Assembly: GCF_004295345.1 (NCBI RefSeq)
Contig: NZ_CP036200.1
Location: 3,006,001-3,070,000, forward strand
Source of the DNA: Shewanella maritima
GTDB lineage: Bacteria > Pseudomonadota > Gammaproteobacteria > Enterobacterales > Shewanellaceae
Direction: 5' to 3'
DNA: 64,000 bases
Position numbers and translations under genes: made by a program. Below are positions 1 through 12,600 of the stretch, piece after piece. Numbering within the stretch: the first letter of the stretch is position 1; each line of letters starts with the position of its first letter. The notes under the pieces were generated by a model that saw only the letters and a program-made list of their open reading frames with translations, had not been told where the DNA came from and did no database searches.

Positions 1-1223
1 CGAACACGGATGGTATAGAAACTGTTACCTTCTTCATCTTGTGAGGTATCAGCGCTAATATGTTCAACCACGCCTTTGAGGCCGCCATAACGGGTAAAAT
101 CATAAGCTGTGACCTTAACCACAGCTGGTAAACCCGGATGTAAAAAGGCGATGTCTTTAGGCTTAATCATGGTTTCGATTAGTAGTTTGTCTTCAGACGG
201 TACAATCTCAATAATTTCTTCACCCGGCTGTACAACACCACCTAAAGTATTGATGTGAATCGACTTAATTGTACCAATGACTGGTGAGGTAATAACCGCC
301 TTACTGACTTTATCAAATGCACCAATCTGTGCTTCATTCATTCTTGCTAATTTGTTTTGTGATTCATTGAGCTGGGCACGTAAGTCTGATGCATAAACAA
401 ATACCGCTTCACGGCGCTTCAAAATCGCTTCATCCATCGATGCTTTGACTTTAGGGCGCAGTAAGCGCAGAGTTTTTAGTTCGCCTTGAATATCGTTAAC
501 GCTGCGTTCAAGCTTGAGTAGCTCAACTTCTGGCACAATGCCCTTTTGCGCTAATGGACGGGTAAGTTCAAGTTCGCGTGAGACAAGTTGGAAGCTTGTT
601 GTCAGCGTACTGATCTTTGATGCCAGTTCTTCGGTTTCTTGTTGGCGCTGCTGAATTTGTCTGACTTGGATCTCAAGCTGGTTATTTAAGTTGTCTAATC
701 TAACCGAGTATTCTTCTTGCTGACGTTTAACTAGTTCTGGCTCTTCATCAACTAGTGCTGGAGGAAATTCCAGGGGCGATTTAGTGATTTTTATCTGTTC
801 ACGCCAGTTAGCATTCATATCTGAAATTACTATGCTGTCGAGCTCTGCACGCATACGGATAACGTTAGCCTGTAGACCAAATACTTCTTGCTCTTGTTGA
901 CCAAAGTCAGCTCGAAAACGGGTGTCGTCAATACGAGCGAGAGGCTGACCTTTTTCGACCAATACACCTTCTTGAACAAAAATTTCTTGTAAGATCCCGC
1001 CATCAAGGCTTTCGATTATTTGCACCTGTGATGAGGGGATGACTTTGCCTTCACCAGTGGTGACTTGATCAAGCTCTGAGAAATATGCCCAAACGAAAAA
1101 GCACAGCATCATGGCGGCCAGTGACCAGATGATCAAGCGATGACCACTTGGTGCATCAGTCATCATTGCGCCGTATACATCATCAGCCATTTCTAAATCT
1201 TCAGTGGTGAGGTGTTTGCTCAT
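1..1223 (-). CDS. lapC: HlyD/LapC-type membrane-fusion protein of a type I secretion system (partial)
   Basis: Periplasmic adaptor that joins the inner-membrane ABC exporter to an outer-membrane TolC-like channel. Reading the minus strand from the ATG at 1223 gives about 407 residues before the window ends, so the C-terminus is missing. Visible order: short acidic cytoplasmic N-terminus, one membrane segment at about residues 28-48, a lipoyl-like half motif (GGILQEIFVQEG, then VEKGQPLARID), a long Gln/Glu/Leu-rich coiled coil at about 110-290, then the second lipoyl half and a beta-barrel part (VITSPVIGTIKSI, GGVVQPGEEI). Its ATG overlaps the TGA of the upstream exporter gene (ATGA, 1220-1223), so the two are very likely translationally coupled. 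The symbol follows the LapA-LapB-LapC arrangement; HlyD family membership is certain, strict LapC orthology is inferred. No outer-membrane partner gene is visible. Confidence 0.9.
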   Translation of the reverse strand, partial: MSKHLTTEDLEMADDVYGAMMTDAPSGHRLIIWSLAAMMLCFFVWAYFSELDQVTTGEGKVIPSSQVQIIESLDGGILQEIFVQEGVLVEKGQPLARIDDTRFRADFGQQEQEVFGLQANVIRMRAELDSIVISDMNANWREQIKITKSPLEFPPALVDEEPELVKRQQEEYSVRLDNLNNQLEIQVRQIQQRQQETEELASKISTLTTSFQLVSRELELTRPLAQKGIVPEVELLKLERSVNDIQGELKTLRLLRPKVKASMDEAILKRREAVFVYASDLRAQLNESQNKLARMNEAQIGAFDKVSKAVITSPVIGTIKSIHINTLGGVVQPGEEIIEIVPSEDKLLIETMIKPKDIAFLHPGLPAVVKVTAYDFTRYGGLKGVVEHISADTSQDEEGNSFYTIRV

Positions 1224-3400
1224 CGCGCTTTACCTCCCGCTAATAATCCTTCATTGAGCTTTTTCAGTACCTGGTCCTTCGGTCCATCGGCAATGATGTG
1301 TCCGCGATCCATTACTATGATGCGATCCACGAGATTAAGCAGGTGCATTTTGTGAGTAATTAGCAGCAAAGTGCGATTCTTACTTACCTGACGCATTGAT
1401 TGTACAAATTGCTTTTCTGCTCTGGCATCTAAACTCGCCGTTGGTTCGTCCATTAACAGTACTGGCGGATCGTTTAGGGTTGCCCTTGCAAGTGCAACGG
1501 TTTGCCTTTGACCACGGCTTAGTGAAAAACCGCCTTCACCGACTTGTTGATCTAACCCTTCGGCTTCTAAATTGGTGAAGTGGCTTACACCAGACAGCTG
1601 AACCGCGCGAATAAGTTGGTGTTCACTTACCTGACGCGAGCCAAATAAGATATTGTCGCGAATACTGCCGTGAAATAGAGTGATATCTTGCGGCAGATAA
1701 CCAAAGTTGCGGCGCAAGTCGCTAGGGTGAATTTGCCCACTATCAAGACCATCGTAACGCAAGCTACCATCAGTAGGTTGGTATAAACCGACCAGCAACT
1801 TAGCTAGGGTGCTTTTTCCAGAACCATTACGGCCAATAATTGCGACGCGTTCACCGGGTTCAATTGTCAGTGATATGGGGTGTATTGTTGGCTTTTCAGT
1901 TTCTGGGAATTTAAAACTAACATTGTCTGCATTTATTTTGCCGTTTAAGCGTTGAATGCTGACCAGGTTGCCCTTGTTTTCAAACTCATCTTCTTCATCC
2001 ATGATTTGGTCAAGCTGGCGCAGTGAGCTTGCGGTGTAGTTGCCGCGGGTGATAAGCCCTGCAATTTGCGCCATTGGATTGATCGCGCGCCCACCAAGCA
2101 TTACTGCGGCGATAATGCCGCCCATTGAAATCTCAAAGTCAGCTACACGGTATACGCCTAAAATAACAATACAAACCACACTAAATTGCACGATAAAGTT
2201 AGCCACGTTAGTAACCGAGTTAGTCAGTTTTTTGGTCTTTAGCTGCCAGTTGGCTGTATGGCCAATCATTTGTTGCCAGCTTTTTTGCACTAGACCTTCA
2301 GCACCGTTGGCTTTAATTGATTCAAGCGCGGTTAGGCTTTCCACCAAGTGACCATGTTTTAGGCTGGCAAAGCGGTTGCTTTCTTCAATCGCTGCTTTTA
2401 GTCTCGGCTGCACTATTAATGTGTAACCAATAATGATGATGCTGGCGACAATAGGAATAACGGCAAGATCACCAGCAACCAGGTAAATCACCATCACAAA
2501 TAGTAGCGCAAAAGGTAAATCGACCAAGGCGGTAATGGTTGCCGAGGTGAGAAACTCACGAATCGAGTCGAACTCACCTAGCTGCCTTGCCATACCACCA
2601 ATACTAGGAGAACGCTTTGATAGCGGAATGCCAATTGCTTTAGCAAATAGTTGCGATGACACTATGATGTCGATCTTTTTGCCCGCTACATCAATTAGGT
2701 AGCTTCTTAATTGCCTTAAAATTAAATCGAATAGGTAAGCAACGCCTGCTCCTATCGCCAGTACCCATAAAGACTCAAATGCCAGGTTAGGGACGACTTT
2801 GTCGTACACATTCATCACAAATAGCGGTGATACCAGCGCAAATAGGTTGACCAACACTGAAGCAATTAGCACGTCGCGATAAATTGGTGCTGCACTTTTG
2901 ATGTTTTGCCACAGCCAGTGAGTAGAGTTGTCATGTACATGAACATCAAAACTTTGGTCGCCGCGATATTGCTGCTTAACCAAAAATGCATAACCCACGT
3001 ACAGCGACTCAAGCTCTTCAATGCTCATGGTCTTTTGACCAGCAGACTCAGGTAATTGAATCGTGGCAGTGTCTGACTCGATATCCAGTTGGCGCAAAAT
3101 GCAAGCCTGTTGGTCTTTTAGCAGCAAGATACATGGCAGTAAGATATCGGAAATTTGATTGAGATTTTTACGTGATAGTTTTGCGGTTAAGCCCGCTCGC
3201 GCAGCAGCTTGTGGAAAAATTTCAGGGGTGATGATCGCACCAGACAAAGGCAAACCAGCGGCTAATGAATCAACCGAGCAAGGGTTACCAAAGTGTTCAG
3301 ACAGGATCACAAGAGAATCTAGCAGCGGATCAACATGCACTCGCTGGGAGGCCTGAATCGTCCACTGTTCTTGTTTTTCTGTTGCAGCAGGTTGCGCCAA
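1220..3400 (-). CDS. lapB: Type I secretion ABC transporter/permease (LapB-like)
   Basis: Inner-membrane ATP-driven exporter, 726 residues, expected to secrete the giant adhesin encoded just upstream. Domain order: N-terminal C39-peptidase-like domain (about 20-140) with no Cys at the catalytic position, as in exporters of RTX adhesins that do not process a leader; six-helix exporter domain (about 165-450); nucleotide-binding domain with Walker A GRNGSGKST near 520, signature LSRGQ (second Gly of LSGGQ replaced by Arg) near 625, and Walker B VLLMDEPTASLD near 648. The start is TTG at 3400, with AAGGA 8 bases upstream. It lies 201 bp after the adhesin gene on the same strand and overlaps the HlyD gene by 4 bp. 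Family assignment is firm; the substrate is inferred from position. Confidence 0.93.
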   Translation of the reverse strand: MAQPAATEKQEQWTIQASQRVHVDPLLDSLVILSEHFGNPCSVDSLAAGLPLSGAIITPEIFPQAAARAGLTAKLSRKNLNQISDILLPCILLLKDQQACILRQLDIESDTATIQLPESAGQKTMSIEELESLYVGYAFLVKQQYRGDQSFDVHVHDNSTHWLWQNIKSAAPIYRDVLIASVLVNLFALVSPLFVMNVYDKVVPNLAFESLWVLAIGAGVAYLFDLILRQLRSYLIDVAGKKIDIIVSSQLFAKAIGIPLSKRSPSIGGMARQLGEFDSIREFLTSATITALVDLPFALLFVMVIYLVAGDLAVIPIVASIIIIGYTLIVQPRLKAAIEESNRFASLKHGHLVESLTALESIKANGAEGLVQKSWQQMIGHTANWQLKTKKLTNSVTNVANFIVQFSVVCIVILGVYRVADFEISMGGIIAAVMLGGRAINPMAQIAGLITRGNYTASSLRQLDQIMDEEDEFENKGNLVSIQRLNGKINADNVSFKFPETEKPTIHPISLTIEPGERVAIIGRNGSGKSTLAKLLVGLYQPTDGSLRYDGLDSGQIHPSDLRRNFGYLPQDITLFHGSIRDNILFGSRQVSEHQLIRAVQLSGVSHFTNLEAEGLDQQVGEGGFSLSRGQRQTVALARATLNDPPVLLMDEPTASLDARAEKQFVQSMRQVSKNRTLLLITHKMHLLNLVDRIIVMDRGHIIADGPKDQVLKKLNEGLLAGGKAR

Positions 3401-3601
3401 AAACTTTTCCTTAAGTCATTAACCTTCTCGCTATGCTTGTAAGTCTGCATTAAATAGCTGCCATTAAGCGCTGTGCATGCACAAACCCAAAGCTGAGGTT
3501 AACTATAATTGTTGAATAATTGTTATTGTATATTGCTGTTTTACTTGCAATAAAACTCACACCCCATATTACTATAGGATGTAAGTTAATTGCTTAATTT
3601 T
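3401..3601 (-). promoter_or_regulatory. Gap between adhesin and exporter genes; no strong terminator seen
   Basis: 201 bp of AT-rich sequence between the adhesin stop and the exporter start. I see no GC-rich hairpin followed by a T run, only a weak one (TATTGC...GCAATA near 3530-3552), so read-through from the adhesin gene into lapB is possible. A perfect 12-bp palindrome TGTGCATGCACA lies at 3472-3483 and could be a regulator site. The region may also carry a separate lapB promoter, which I cannot place with confidence. Confidence 0.35.
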
Positions 3602-6600
3602 TTAAGGGATAATGTTACCGTTATTCTCTTCCATGGCCGGTATGGCGTTCACATTAGCTGAGGCCGCAGCTTGTTCGTTGTTACTATTATCCTCGCTAAT
3701 TACAAGTGCACCATCATCAAGTAAGCCATTGATAATGGTTCCATTATCACTACTTCCATAGGTCGCTGACAAATCAACTCCGTCTAATACTATAGTTTGG
3801 TCTACATTGCCGTCTCCATCAGCATCAATTGCTATTGTTGTATCTCCATTATTAACTGTAATTGTTAAATACTGGTCAAGATTGCTGCTGGTTTCGCCTT
3901 GGAGTAAGTCGCTAAGGTCGAGTGAATCTTGATTAGTGGCAAAATCAATAATGGTGTCGGTACCTGTGTCGTTTTGTGTCCAAACGAAGACATCTTTACC
4001 TTCACCACCTTCCATCAGGTCGTCACCAAGACCGCCAATAAGCATATCGTCGCCATCGCCACCGACAAGGAAGTCTGCACCATCTCCACCAACTAGCACA
4101 TCGTCACCTTCGCCACCGTTAAGGACTGCGCCGCCAATGAGAATAGTACCAGTAGAGCCACCACTGCCATCGCTAACGTAAACACCGGTTTGGGTGGTGC
4201 CATCACTTAAGGTCACGGTAAAGGTCACTGCGTGATTGGCAAAGTCGCCGCCAGTGTCGCTACCTAGTGAGTCTGTATCGACAGAGAACCATAGCTCATC
4301 ACCATTGGTGAAGTCGCCGTTATCAAAGTTAGCGGTAATAACTGAGTTATTGTTTGAGTAGCTAAAGATATTGGTGTTGTTAATACCAACTGTGTCTGCG
4401 CCTACACCGAAGCGGTCTCCTGGGTCAAAGTCTGCATTGGTGTCAGTGCCTGCGCGCAGGTCAATGCTAATACTGGTAATGTATAGGCCTGCAACAGCTG
4501 TGCTAAAGGTGAAACCAATTTGATTGTTACCATTAGTGTTGAAGGTATTACCAGGCTTAACAAAGGTGTTGATCACCGCTGGAGGCTGATTCCCCGAGCT
4601 TTGGGCGATGATAATGTCGTTTTCAGCTGTGCCCACTAGGTTATCGCCGCTTCTAAAATCGAAGTCGACATCTGCGCTGTCGGTAGCACCATTGCCGTCA
4701 AGTCCATAGTTGAAACTTGAATTGTTAGTGGCATTGCTAACAGTAATGACATCGCCGTTAAGGCTGCCATCGCCTGTGACGTTAATGATTTGAGTATCGT
4801 ATGGTGTTCTATCGCCATGGGTTAGGTACTCAACTGGAATGTCGATAGTGCCGCCAGATGCTAGATTAGTGATGACATTGTTGGTGTTGGCATCGACGCC
4901 CGCGTAGTAATCAATGTTAAGCACTAAATCTAGGTTTGCAGTATCGCCGTCGCCATCAGTAACGTTAACCTCAACATTCTCTTGCTGGTTAAGTACATTG
5001 CGGTCAACTTCAATAGCATAACTGTACTCACCGGTTTCGAAGTTAATCGTGAACTCACCGCCTAGCGCAGTAGTGATAGTTTGCGTGGTGTTGTTACTAT
5101 CAAAGCTATAGGTAACACCATCAATTACTACGCTAGAAACATTGCCGCCATCGGCACCAATTAGCACGCCATTGGTTGACGATGCATTTAGAATACCTAA
5201 GTTACCGGTAATGGTATTACCTTCGAAGTAGTCGATAACCGTGCTGGTTAAGTCATCGGCATTATCAACATGCACCGCATACTCTTCTTGGCCATTTGGT
5301 TCAGGATGAGCAATTGGGAAGATTTCATCCAATGCAGCATTGCCAATACCAATACCAAAGGCAATATCGTATAGGGCATCAGCGCCGCCATTATTCGTGA
5401 GGTAATTCTCCCAAGCTGTTTGCTGGCTAGCATTGACTTCGCCGCCGTTGTTAGGTTCACCGTCAGAAATAAAGTATAGGAAGCTTTGATCCGCTGGTGG
5501 CAATGTGCCGCTATTCATCACAGCATTGAGCGCATTAGCGTAGTTGGTACCACCGTTGGCGATCAGTGCATTTAGTGCATCAATTGCTGCTGCAATGTCA
5601 TCAACCATCCAGCCTGTGGTGGTTGCGCCACTAGCAAAGCTAACCAGCTGCACATTGACATTACCCGTGGCATCCACCTCATGGATAAGCGCAGTAAGTG
5701 CTTCTACTGCAGTTTCTAGATATGATTTACCATTGCCCGCTGAGTTGTTCATACTTCCTGATACGTCTAACACAATAGTGATGTTAGTTGTAACTGGGTC
5801 AGCAGATGCCATTAGGTTTTGGCTAATGTTATTAGTTACTGGAGCGTCATCAACCACGTTAACGGTAAGTGAGCCAGTGTCTGAATCGTTCAATGAATTT
5901 TCAACTGTATAACTGAATGATTCAGAAACATTGTTGCCATTGCTGTTGCTGTTTAACGTGTATTCATAGTCGCCGGCGCGGTTGCTTCCAGAATCCTGCG
6001 TATAAACTCTAAGTTCACCCAGCGCAGTAGTAATGGTGATAACGCCATTGACTGGAGAGACGCCATTGACTTGAGTGATTTCGGTCGAGCCACTAATTCC
6101 TTCATCATTATCGAGCAAGTTGCCGGTTACCACATTAACGCCGCTGCCGGCATCTGTACCACTCGCTAAACCAGCTTCAAAGACCTCAGCCACGTTGTCA
6201 TTTGCAGTTGGCGTTGAGTCTTGAACAATGTTAAGCAGTGCTTGACTGGTATTGCCATCGGCATCTGTTAGTGTGTAGAAAATGTTGCTTGCAGGTGCAA
6301 TTTGGCCATTTTGCTCAGGTACAGTAGATGCAAAGGTATAGTTACCGTCTTTATTGATGGTAAATGTGCCGCGACCCGCTATAGTGACCGTGAGATTACC
6401 ATCGGCATCAAAGTTACTATAGGTCGTCCCATCAATGCGGATACTTGTTAGCTCGGTTGCGTCAGCGCCGATATTATCAGCGCCACTACCATCGCCTCCT
6501 GCGCCGGTAATAACGTTGCCATAAGCCGTGCCGCTAAAGCCAACACTGTCGATATCGTTGTTGGCGACTGGAGCTGTGTCGGTAACGTCGATGATAACTT

Positions 6601-9600
6601 GAGTCCAGGCACTGTCCTCATAACCATTACCTGCTTTGTAATAGAAGCTATCAGTTACTGGGCCATTGCTATGGTCAATATTAGCTGGAGCCTGGTAACT
6701 AAAGCTGCCATCTGGATTAATTGTAATTGTGCCACCTAGTGCAGTGGTAATTACATTGCCAGGTGTATTGGCATCAATCTCACCCGTACCAGTCAAGTCT
6801 TGTGCAAATGCGGTAACAGTTAGTGGGTTACCCTCAAGGTCAGTATCGTTACCTACGAATGAGGTGTCAGACAGAGCAAGTATCGAGCCTTCATCAGCAG
6901 TGAAGGTGTCTGCACTGCCAATCGGCGCATCGTTGGCGCCAATTATATTGATAGTCACGGTCGCCGTGTCGGTTGCACCATTTGCATCGGTAATCGTATA
7001 GGTGAAGGTGTCCTGAGCAAGCTCTCCAGCAGTTAAGCTTTCAAACGCTTGGTTAGGGTTATAACTATAAGTACCATCGCTGTAAATTGTTAACAAAGCG
7101 CCACTTGGCAGTAGCACGGTTGAACCATTCGTTACCATGGTTCCATTAATCGCTGTAATCACAAAGCTGTCCCCTTGCAGGTCGCTATCATTTGCGAGTA
7201 AGCCATTTGCAGGGTCATTGATGGCTAGCGTTTGGTCTTCACCTGTGACAATCGCACCTTCACCTAAGCCAGCGCCAGTAGCGTTGATTGAGGTCAGTAC
7301 ATAGTCTGAAGAATCGCCGCTTGAAATTGGGTCGACGTTGTTGGTTGCCTCAAAAACAACCGTATCGAATACCGCGTTACCCGTATCGATATTAAAGGTA
7401 CCTTCATCGCCAGAGGCGTTACTGAACATTCCTGATGCGACCAGTTCACCATTGTAGTATGCCTTCCAAACTCCTTGCTCTGCGCCATTTTCGTTGGCAA
7501 ACAACCTTGAGACGGAGAACTCAACCTGGTTAACCAATTCATTGAACTGGATTTCAATGCCTTCAGATAGACCTGTTGCTGGATCATACTCAATTTGGTT
7601 ACTGATTTGGCCACCGCTACGGATACTGCCAGCAACACCGATCCCCTCGCCATTAATGGTTGAGAAGTTACCTTCAATCAGATTGCCGTTACTATCGTAT
7701 GTTAACGCTCGGATAGTGAATAGTGGATTACCATTGCCATCAACAGGGACTGTTGGACCAGAAGTGAAGTCTGCAACTGCTGAGTACGCTGCACCAGACG
7801 CGCCATCGTTTTCAGCATCTACGTCATTGTAATTTAGCGTGACAGTCGCTGTGTCACTCCCGCCATTTCCATCTGAGATGGTGTAATCGAACGTTGGAAT
7901 GCTGGTGGTTGTACCGTCATGAGTAAAGCTGAAGTCGCCGTTCTCGTTCACGGTTAAGGTACCGCCATCAATATTCACTGTTGCTACGCCAGCATTAAAG
8001 ACTAAGGCTACGCCATTGATGTGAGTGATCTGTAGGTTATCGCCATCGATATCACTATCAACACCTGAGCCTGAGTCATCGCTAATTAGGTTGCCGGTAA
8101 TCGTTTGATTCTCGTTAGCAACATAGTTGTTATCGATAGCATCAGGAGCGTCATTTTCAGGTGTGACTTCAATGGTTAATGTTGCGGTTGCGCCAGTGTT
8201 GGTTAAGTAGGTGATAACCGGCAACAAGCCATTCCAGTTTGCTGCTGGCGTAAAGCTATAACTACCATTGGCATTTAGAATTAACGTACCACCTTGCACT
8301 GTCACTGAAGACCCAGCGTTATGAACCGTATTGCTACCAGCTATGGTAAAGCTTACTACTGAGGTATTACCTGGTTCATCGTTGTTTAGCACGTTACCCG
8401 TTGCTGTGACGTCTTCCGCCACGGTCACAGCATCATCAGCTACATCAGTGTTATCTGGCGTGACAGTAATCGTTAGTGTCGCAGTCTCACCTGTATTAGT
8501 GGTGTAGGTGATGACCGGCAGTGTGCCGTTCCAATCCGCCGCTGGATCGAATGTGTACGAACCATTGGCGTTCAGCACTAAGGTGCCGCCTTGGACGGTG
8601 ACTGAGTCACCTGCGTTGTAAGTGGTGTTGTCACCGGCGATGGTGAAGCTGACCACGCTCGTGTTATCAGATTCGTCATTGCTCAGTACGTTGCCACTTG
8701 CTTGCGTATCTTCGCCAACCGTTACTGCATCATCAGCTACGTCAGTGTTATCTGGCGTGACAGTAATCGTCAGTGTCGCAGTCTCACCTGTATTAGTGGT
8801 GTAAGTGATGACCGGCAGTGTGCCGTTCCAGTCAGCCGCTGGGTCAAAGGTGTAAGAGCCATTAGCGTTAAGCACCAGTGTGCCGCCTTGAATGGTCACT
8901 GAGTCACCAGCATTGTAAGTGGTGTTGTCACCAGCAATGGTGAAGCTGACCACGCTCGTGTTATCAGACTCGTCATTGCTCAGCACGTTGCCTGAAGCCT
9001 GGGTATCTTCGCCAACCGTAACTGCATCATCAGCCACGTCTGTGTTATCTGGCGTGACAGTAATTGTCAGTGTCGCCGTTTCACCTGTGTTAGTGGTGTA
9101 GGTGATCACGGGCAGTGTACCGTTCCAGTCTGCCGCAGGATCGAATGTGTACGAACCATTAGCGTTAAGGACCAGTGTACCGCCCTGGACGTTCACTGAG
9201 TCACCCGCGTTGTAAGTGGTGTTGTCACCGGCGATAGTGAAGCTGACCACGCTCGTGTTATCAGATTCGTCATTGCTCAGTACGTTGCCACTTGCTTGCG
9301 TATCTTCGCCAACCGTTACTGCATCATCAGCTACGTCAGTGTTATCTGGCGTGACAGTAATCGTCAGTGTCGCCGTTTCACCTGTGTTAGTGGTGTAAGT
9401 GATCACCGGCAGTGTGCCGTTCCAGTCCGCCGCTGGATCGAATGTGTACGAACCATTGGCGTTAAGGACCAGTGTACCGCCTTGGACGGTGACTGAGTCA
9501 CCCGCGTTGTAAGTAGTGTTATTACCGGCAATGGTGAAGCTCACGACTGAAGTATTGTCTGACTCATCGTTAGTTAATACGTTGCCTGAAGCTTGCGTAT

Positions 9601-12600
9601 CTTCGCCAACCGTTACTGCATCATCTGCCACATCAGTGTTATCCGGCGTGACTGTAATGGTTAAGGTTGCCGTTTCACCTGTGTTGGTGGTGTAGGTAAT
9701 GACTGGCAATGTGCCATTCCAATCTGAAGCTGGGTCAAAGGTGTAAGAGCCATTAGCGTTCAGCACTAATGTGCCGCCTAGCACTTGAACAGATGCACCC
9801 GCAGTGTAAGTGGTGTTGTCACCGGCAATAGTGAAGCTGACCACGCTCGTGTTATCAGACTCGTCATTGCTCAGCACGTTGCCTGAAGCTTGCGTATCTT
9901 CGCCCACGGTCACTGCATCATCAGCCACATCAGTGTTATCTGGCGTGACAGTAATTGTCAGTGTCGCCGTTTCACCTGTATTCGTGGTGTAAGTGATCAC
10001 CGGCAGTGTGCCATTCCAATCTGCCGCTGGGTCAAAGGTGTACGAACCATTGGCGTTCAGCACTAGTGTGCCGCCTTGGACAGTCACAGATGCACCAGCA
10101 GTGTACGTGGTGTTGTCACCGGCGATGGTGAAGCTAACGACTGAAGTATTGTCTGACTCATCGTTAGTTAATACGTTGCCTGAAGCTTGCGTATCTTCAC
10201 CAACCGTTACTGCATCATCAGCTACGTCAGTGTTATCTGGCGTGACAGTAATTGTCAGTGTCGCCGTTTCACCCGTGTTAGTGGTGTAGGTGATCACCGG
10301 CAGTGTACCGTTCCAGTCAGCAGCTGGATCGAATGTGTACGAACCATTAGCGTTAAGGACCAGTGTACCGCCTTGGACGGTGACTGAGTCACCCGCGTTG
10401 TAAGTGGTGTTGTCACCGGCGATAGTGAAGCTGACCACGCTCGTGTTATCAGATTCGTCATTGCTCAGTACGTTGCCACTTGCTTGCGTATCTTCGCCAA
10501 CCGTTGCTGCATCATCAGCTACGTCAGTGTTATCTGGCGTGACAGTAATCGTCAGTGTCGCCGTTTCACCTGTGTTAGTGGTGTAAGTGATCACCGGCAG
10601 TGTGCCGTTCCAGTCCGCCGCTGGATCGAATGTGTACGAACCATTGGCGTTCAGCACTAATGTGCCGCCTTGAACGGTAACTGAATCACCTGCGTTGTAA
10701 GTAGTGTTATTACCGGCAATGGTGAAGCTCACGACTGAAGTATTGTCTGACTCATCGTTAGTTAATACGTTGCCTGAAGCTTGCGTATCTTCGCCAACCG
10801 TTACTGCATCATCTGCCACATCAGTGTTATCCGGCGTGACTGTAATGGTTAAGGTTGCCGTTTCACCTGTATTCGTGGTGTAAGTGATAACCGGCAGTGT
10901 GCCATTCCAATCTGCCGCTGGGTCAAAGGTGTAAGAGCCATTAGCGTTCAGCACTAGTGTGCCGCCTTGGACAGTCACAGATGCACCAGCAGTGTACGTG
11001 GTGTTGTCACCGGCGATGGTGAAGCTAACCACGCTCGTGTTATCAGACTCGTCATTGCTCAGCACGTTGCCTGAAGCTTGTGTATCTTCGGCAACCGTTA
11101 CTGCATCATCAGCTACATCAGTGTTATCTGGCGTGACAGTAATTGTCAGTGTCGCCGTTTCACCCGTGTTAGTGGTGTAGGTGATCACCGGCAGTGTACC
11201 GTTCCAGTCAGCAGCTGGATCGAATGTGTACGAACCATTAGCGTTAAGGACCAGTGTACCGCCCTGGACGTTCACTGAGTCACCCGCGTTGTAAGTGGTG
11301 TTGTCACCGGCGATAGTGAAGCTGACCACGCTCGTGTTATCAGATTCGTCATTGCTCAGTACGTTGCCACTTGCTTGCGTATCTTCGCCAACCGTTACTG
11401 CATCATCAGCTACGTCAGTGTTATCTGGCGTGACAGTAATCGTCAGTGTCGCCGTTTCACCTGTGTTAGTGGTGTAAGTGATCACCGGCAGTGTGCCGTT
11501 CCAGTCCGCCGCTGGATCGAATGTGTACGAACCATTGGCGTTCAGCACTAATGTGCCGCCTTGAACGGTCACTGAGTCACCTGCGTTGTAAGTGGTGTTA
11601 TCACCAGCAATGGTGAAGCTCACAACTGAAGTGTTGTCTGACTCATCGTTAGTTAATACGTTGCCTGAAGCTTGCGTATCTTCGCCAACCGTTACTGCAT
11701 CATCTGCCACGTCCGTGTTATCCGGCGTGACAGTAATTGTCAGTGTCGCCGTTTCACCTGTATTCGTGGTGTAAGTGATCACCGGCAGTGTGCCATTCCA
11801 ATCTGCCGTTGGGTCAAAGGTGTAAGAGCCATTAGCGTTCAGCACTAGTGTGCCGCCTTGGACGGTGACTGAGTCACCCGCGTTGTAAGTGGTGTTATCA
11901 CCGGCAATGGTGAAGCTAACGACTGAAGTATTGTCTGACTCATCGTTAGTTAATACGTTGCCTGAAGCTTGCGTATCTTCGCCCACCGTTACTGCATCAT
12001 CAGCTACATCAGTGTTATCCGGCGTCACTGTGATGGTTAAGGTTGCTGTCTCACCAGTGTTAGTGGTGTAAGTGATCACCGGCAGTGTGCCGTTCCAGTC
12101 CGCAGCTGGATCGAAGGTGTACGAGCCGTTGGCGTTAAGCACCAGTGTGCCGCCTTGAACGGTCACTGAATCACCCGCGTTGTAAGTGGTGTTATCACCG
12201 GCGATGGTGAAGCTCACAACTGAAGTGTTGTCTGACTCATCGTTAGTTAATACGTTGCCTGAAGCCTGGGTATCTTCGCCAACCGTTACTGCATCATCAG
12301 CTACATCAGTGTTATCTGGCGTGACTGTGATGGTTAAGGTTGCTGTCTCACCTGTGTTAGTGGTGTAGGTGATGACCGGCAGTGTGCCATTCCAATCAGC
12401 AGCTGGATCAAAGGTGTAAGAGCCATTAGCGTTAAGCACTAAGGTGCCGCCTTGAACGGTCACTGAGTCACCTGCGTTGTAAGTGGTGTTATCACCTGCG
12501 ATGGTGAAGCTGACAACTGAAGTGTTGTCAGACTCATCGTTAGTTAATACGTTGCCACTTGCTTGCGTATCTTCGCCCACGGTTACTGCATCATCAGCTA

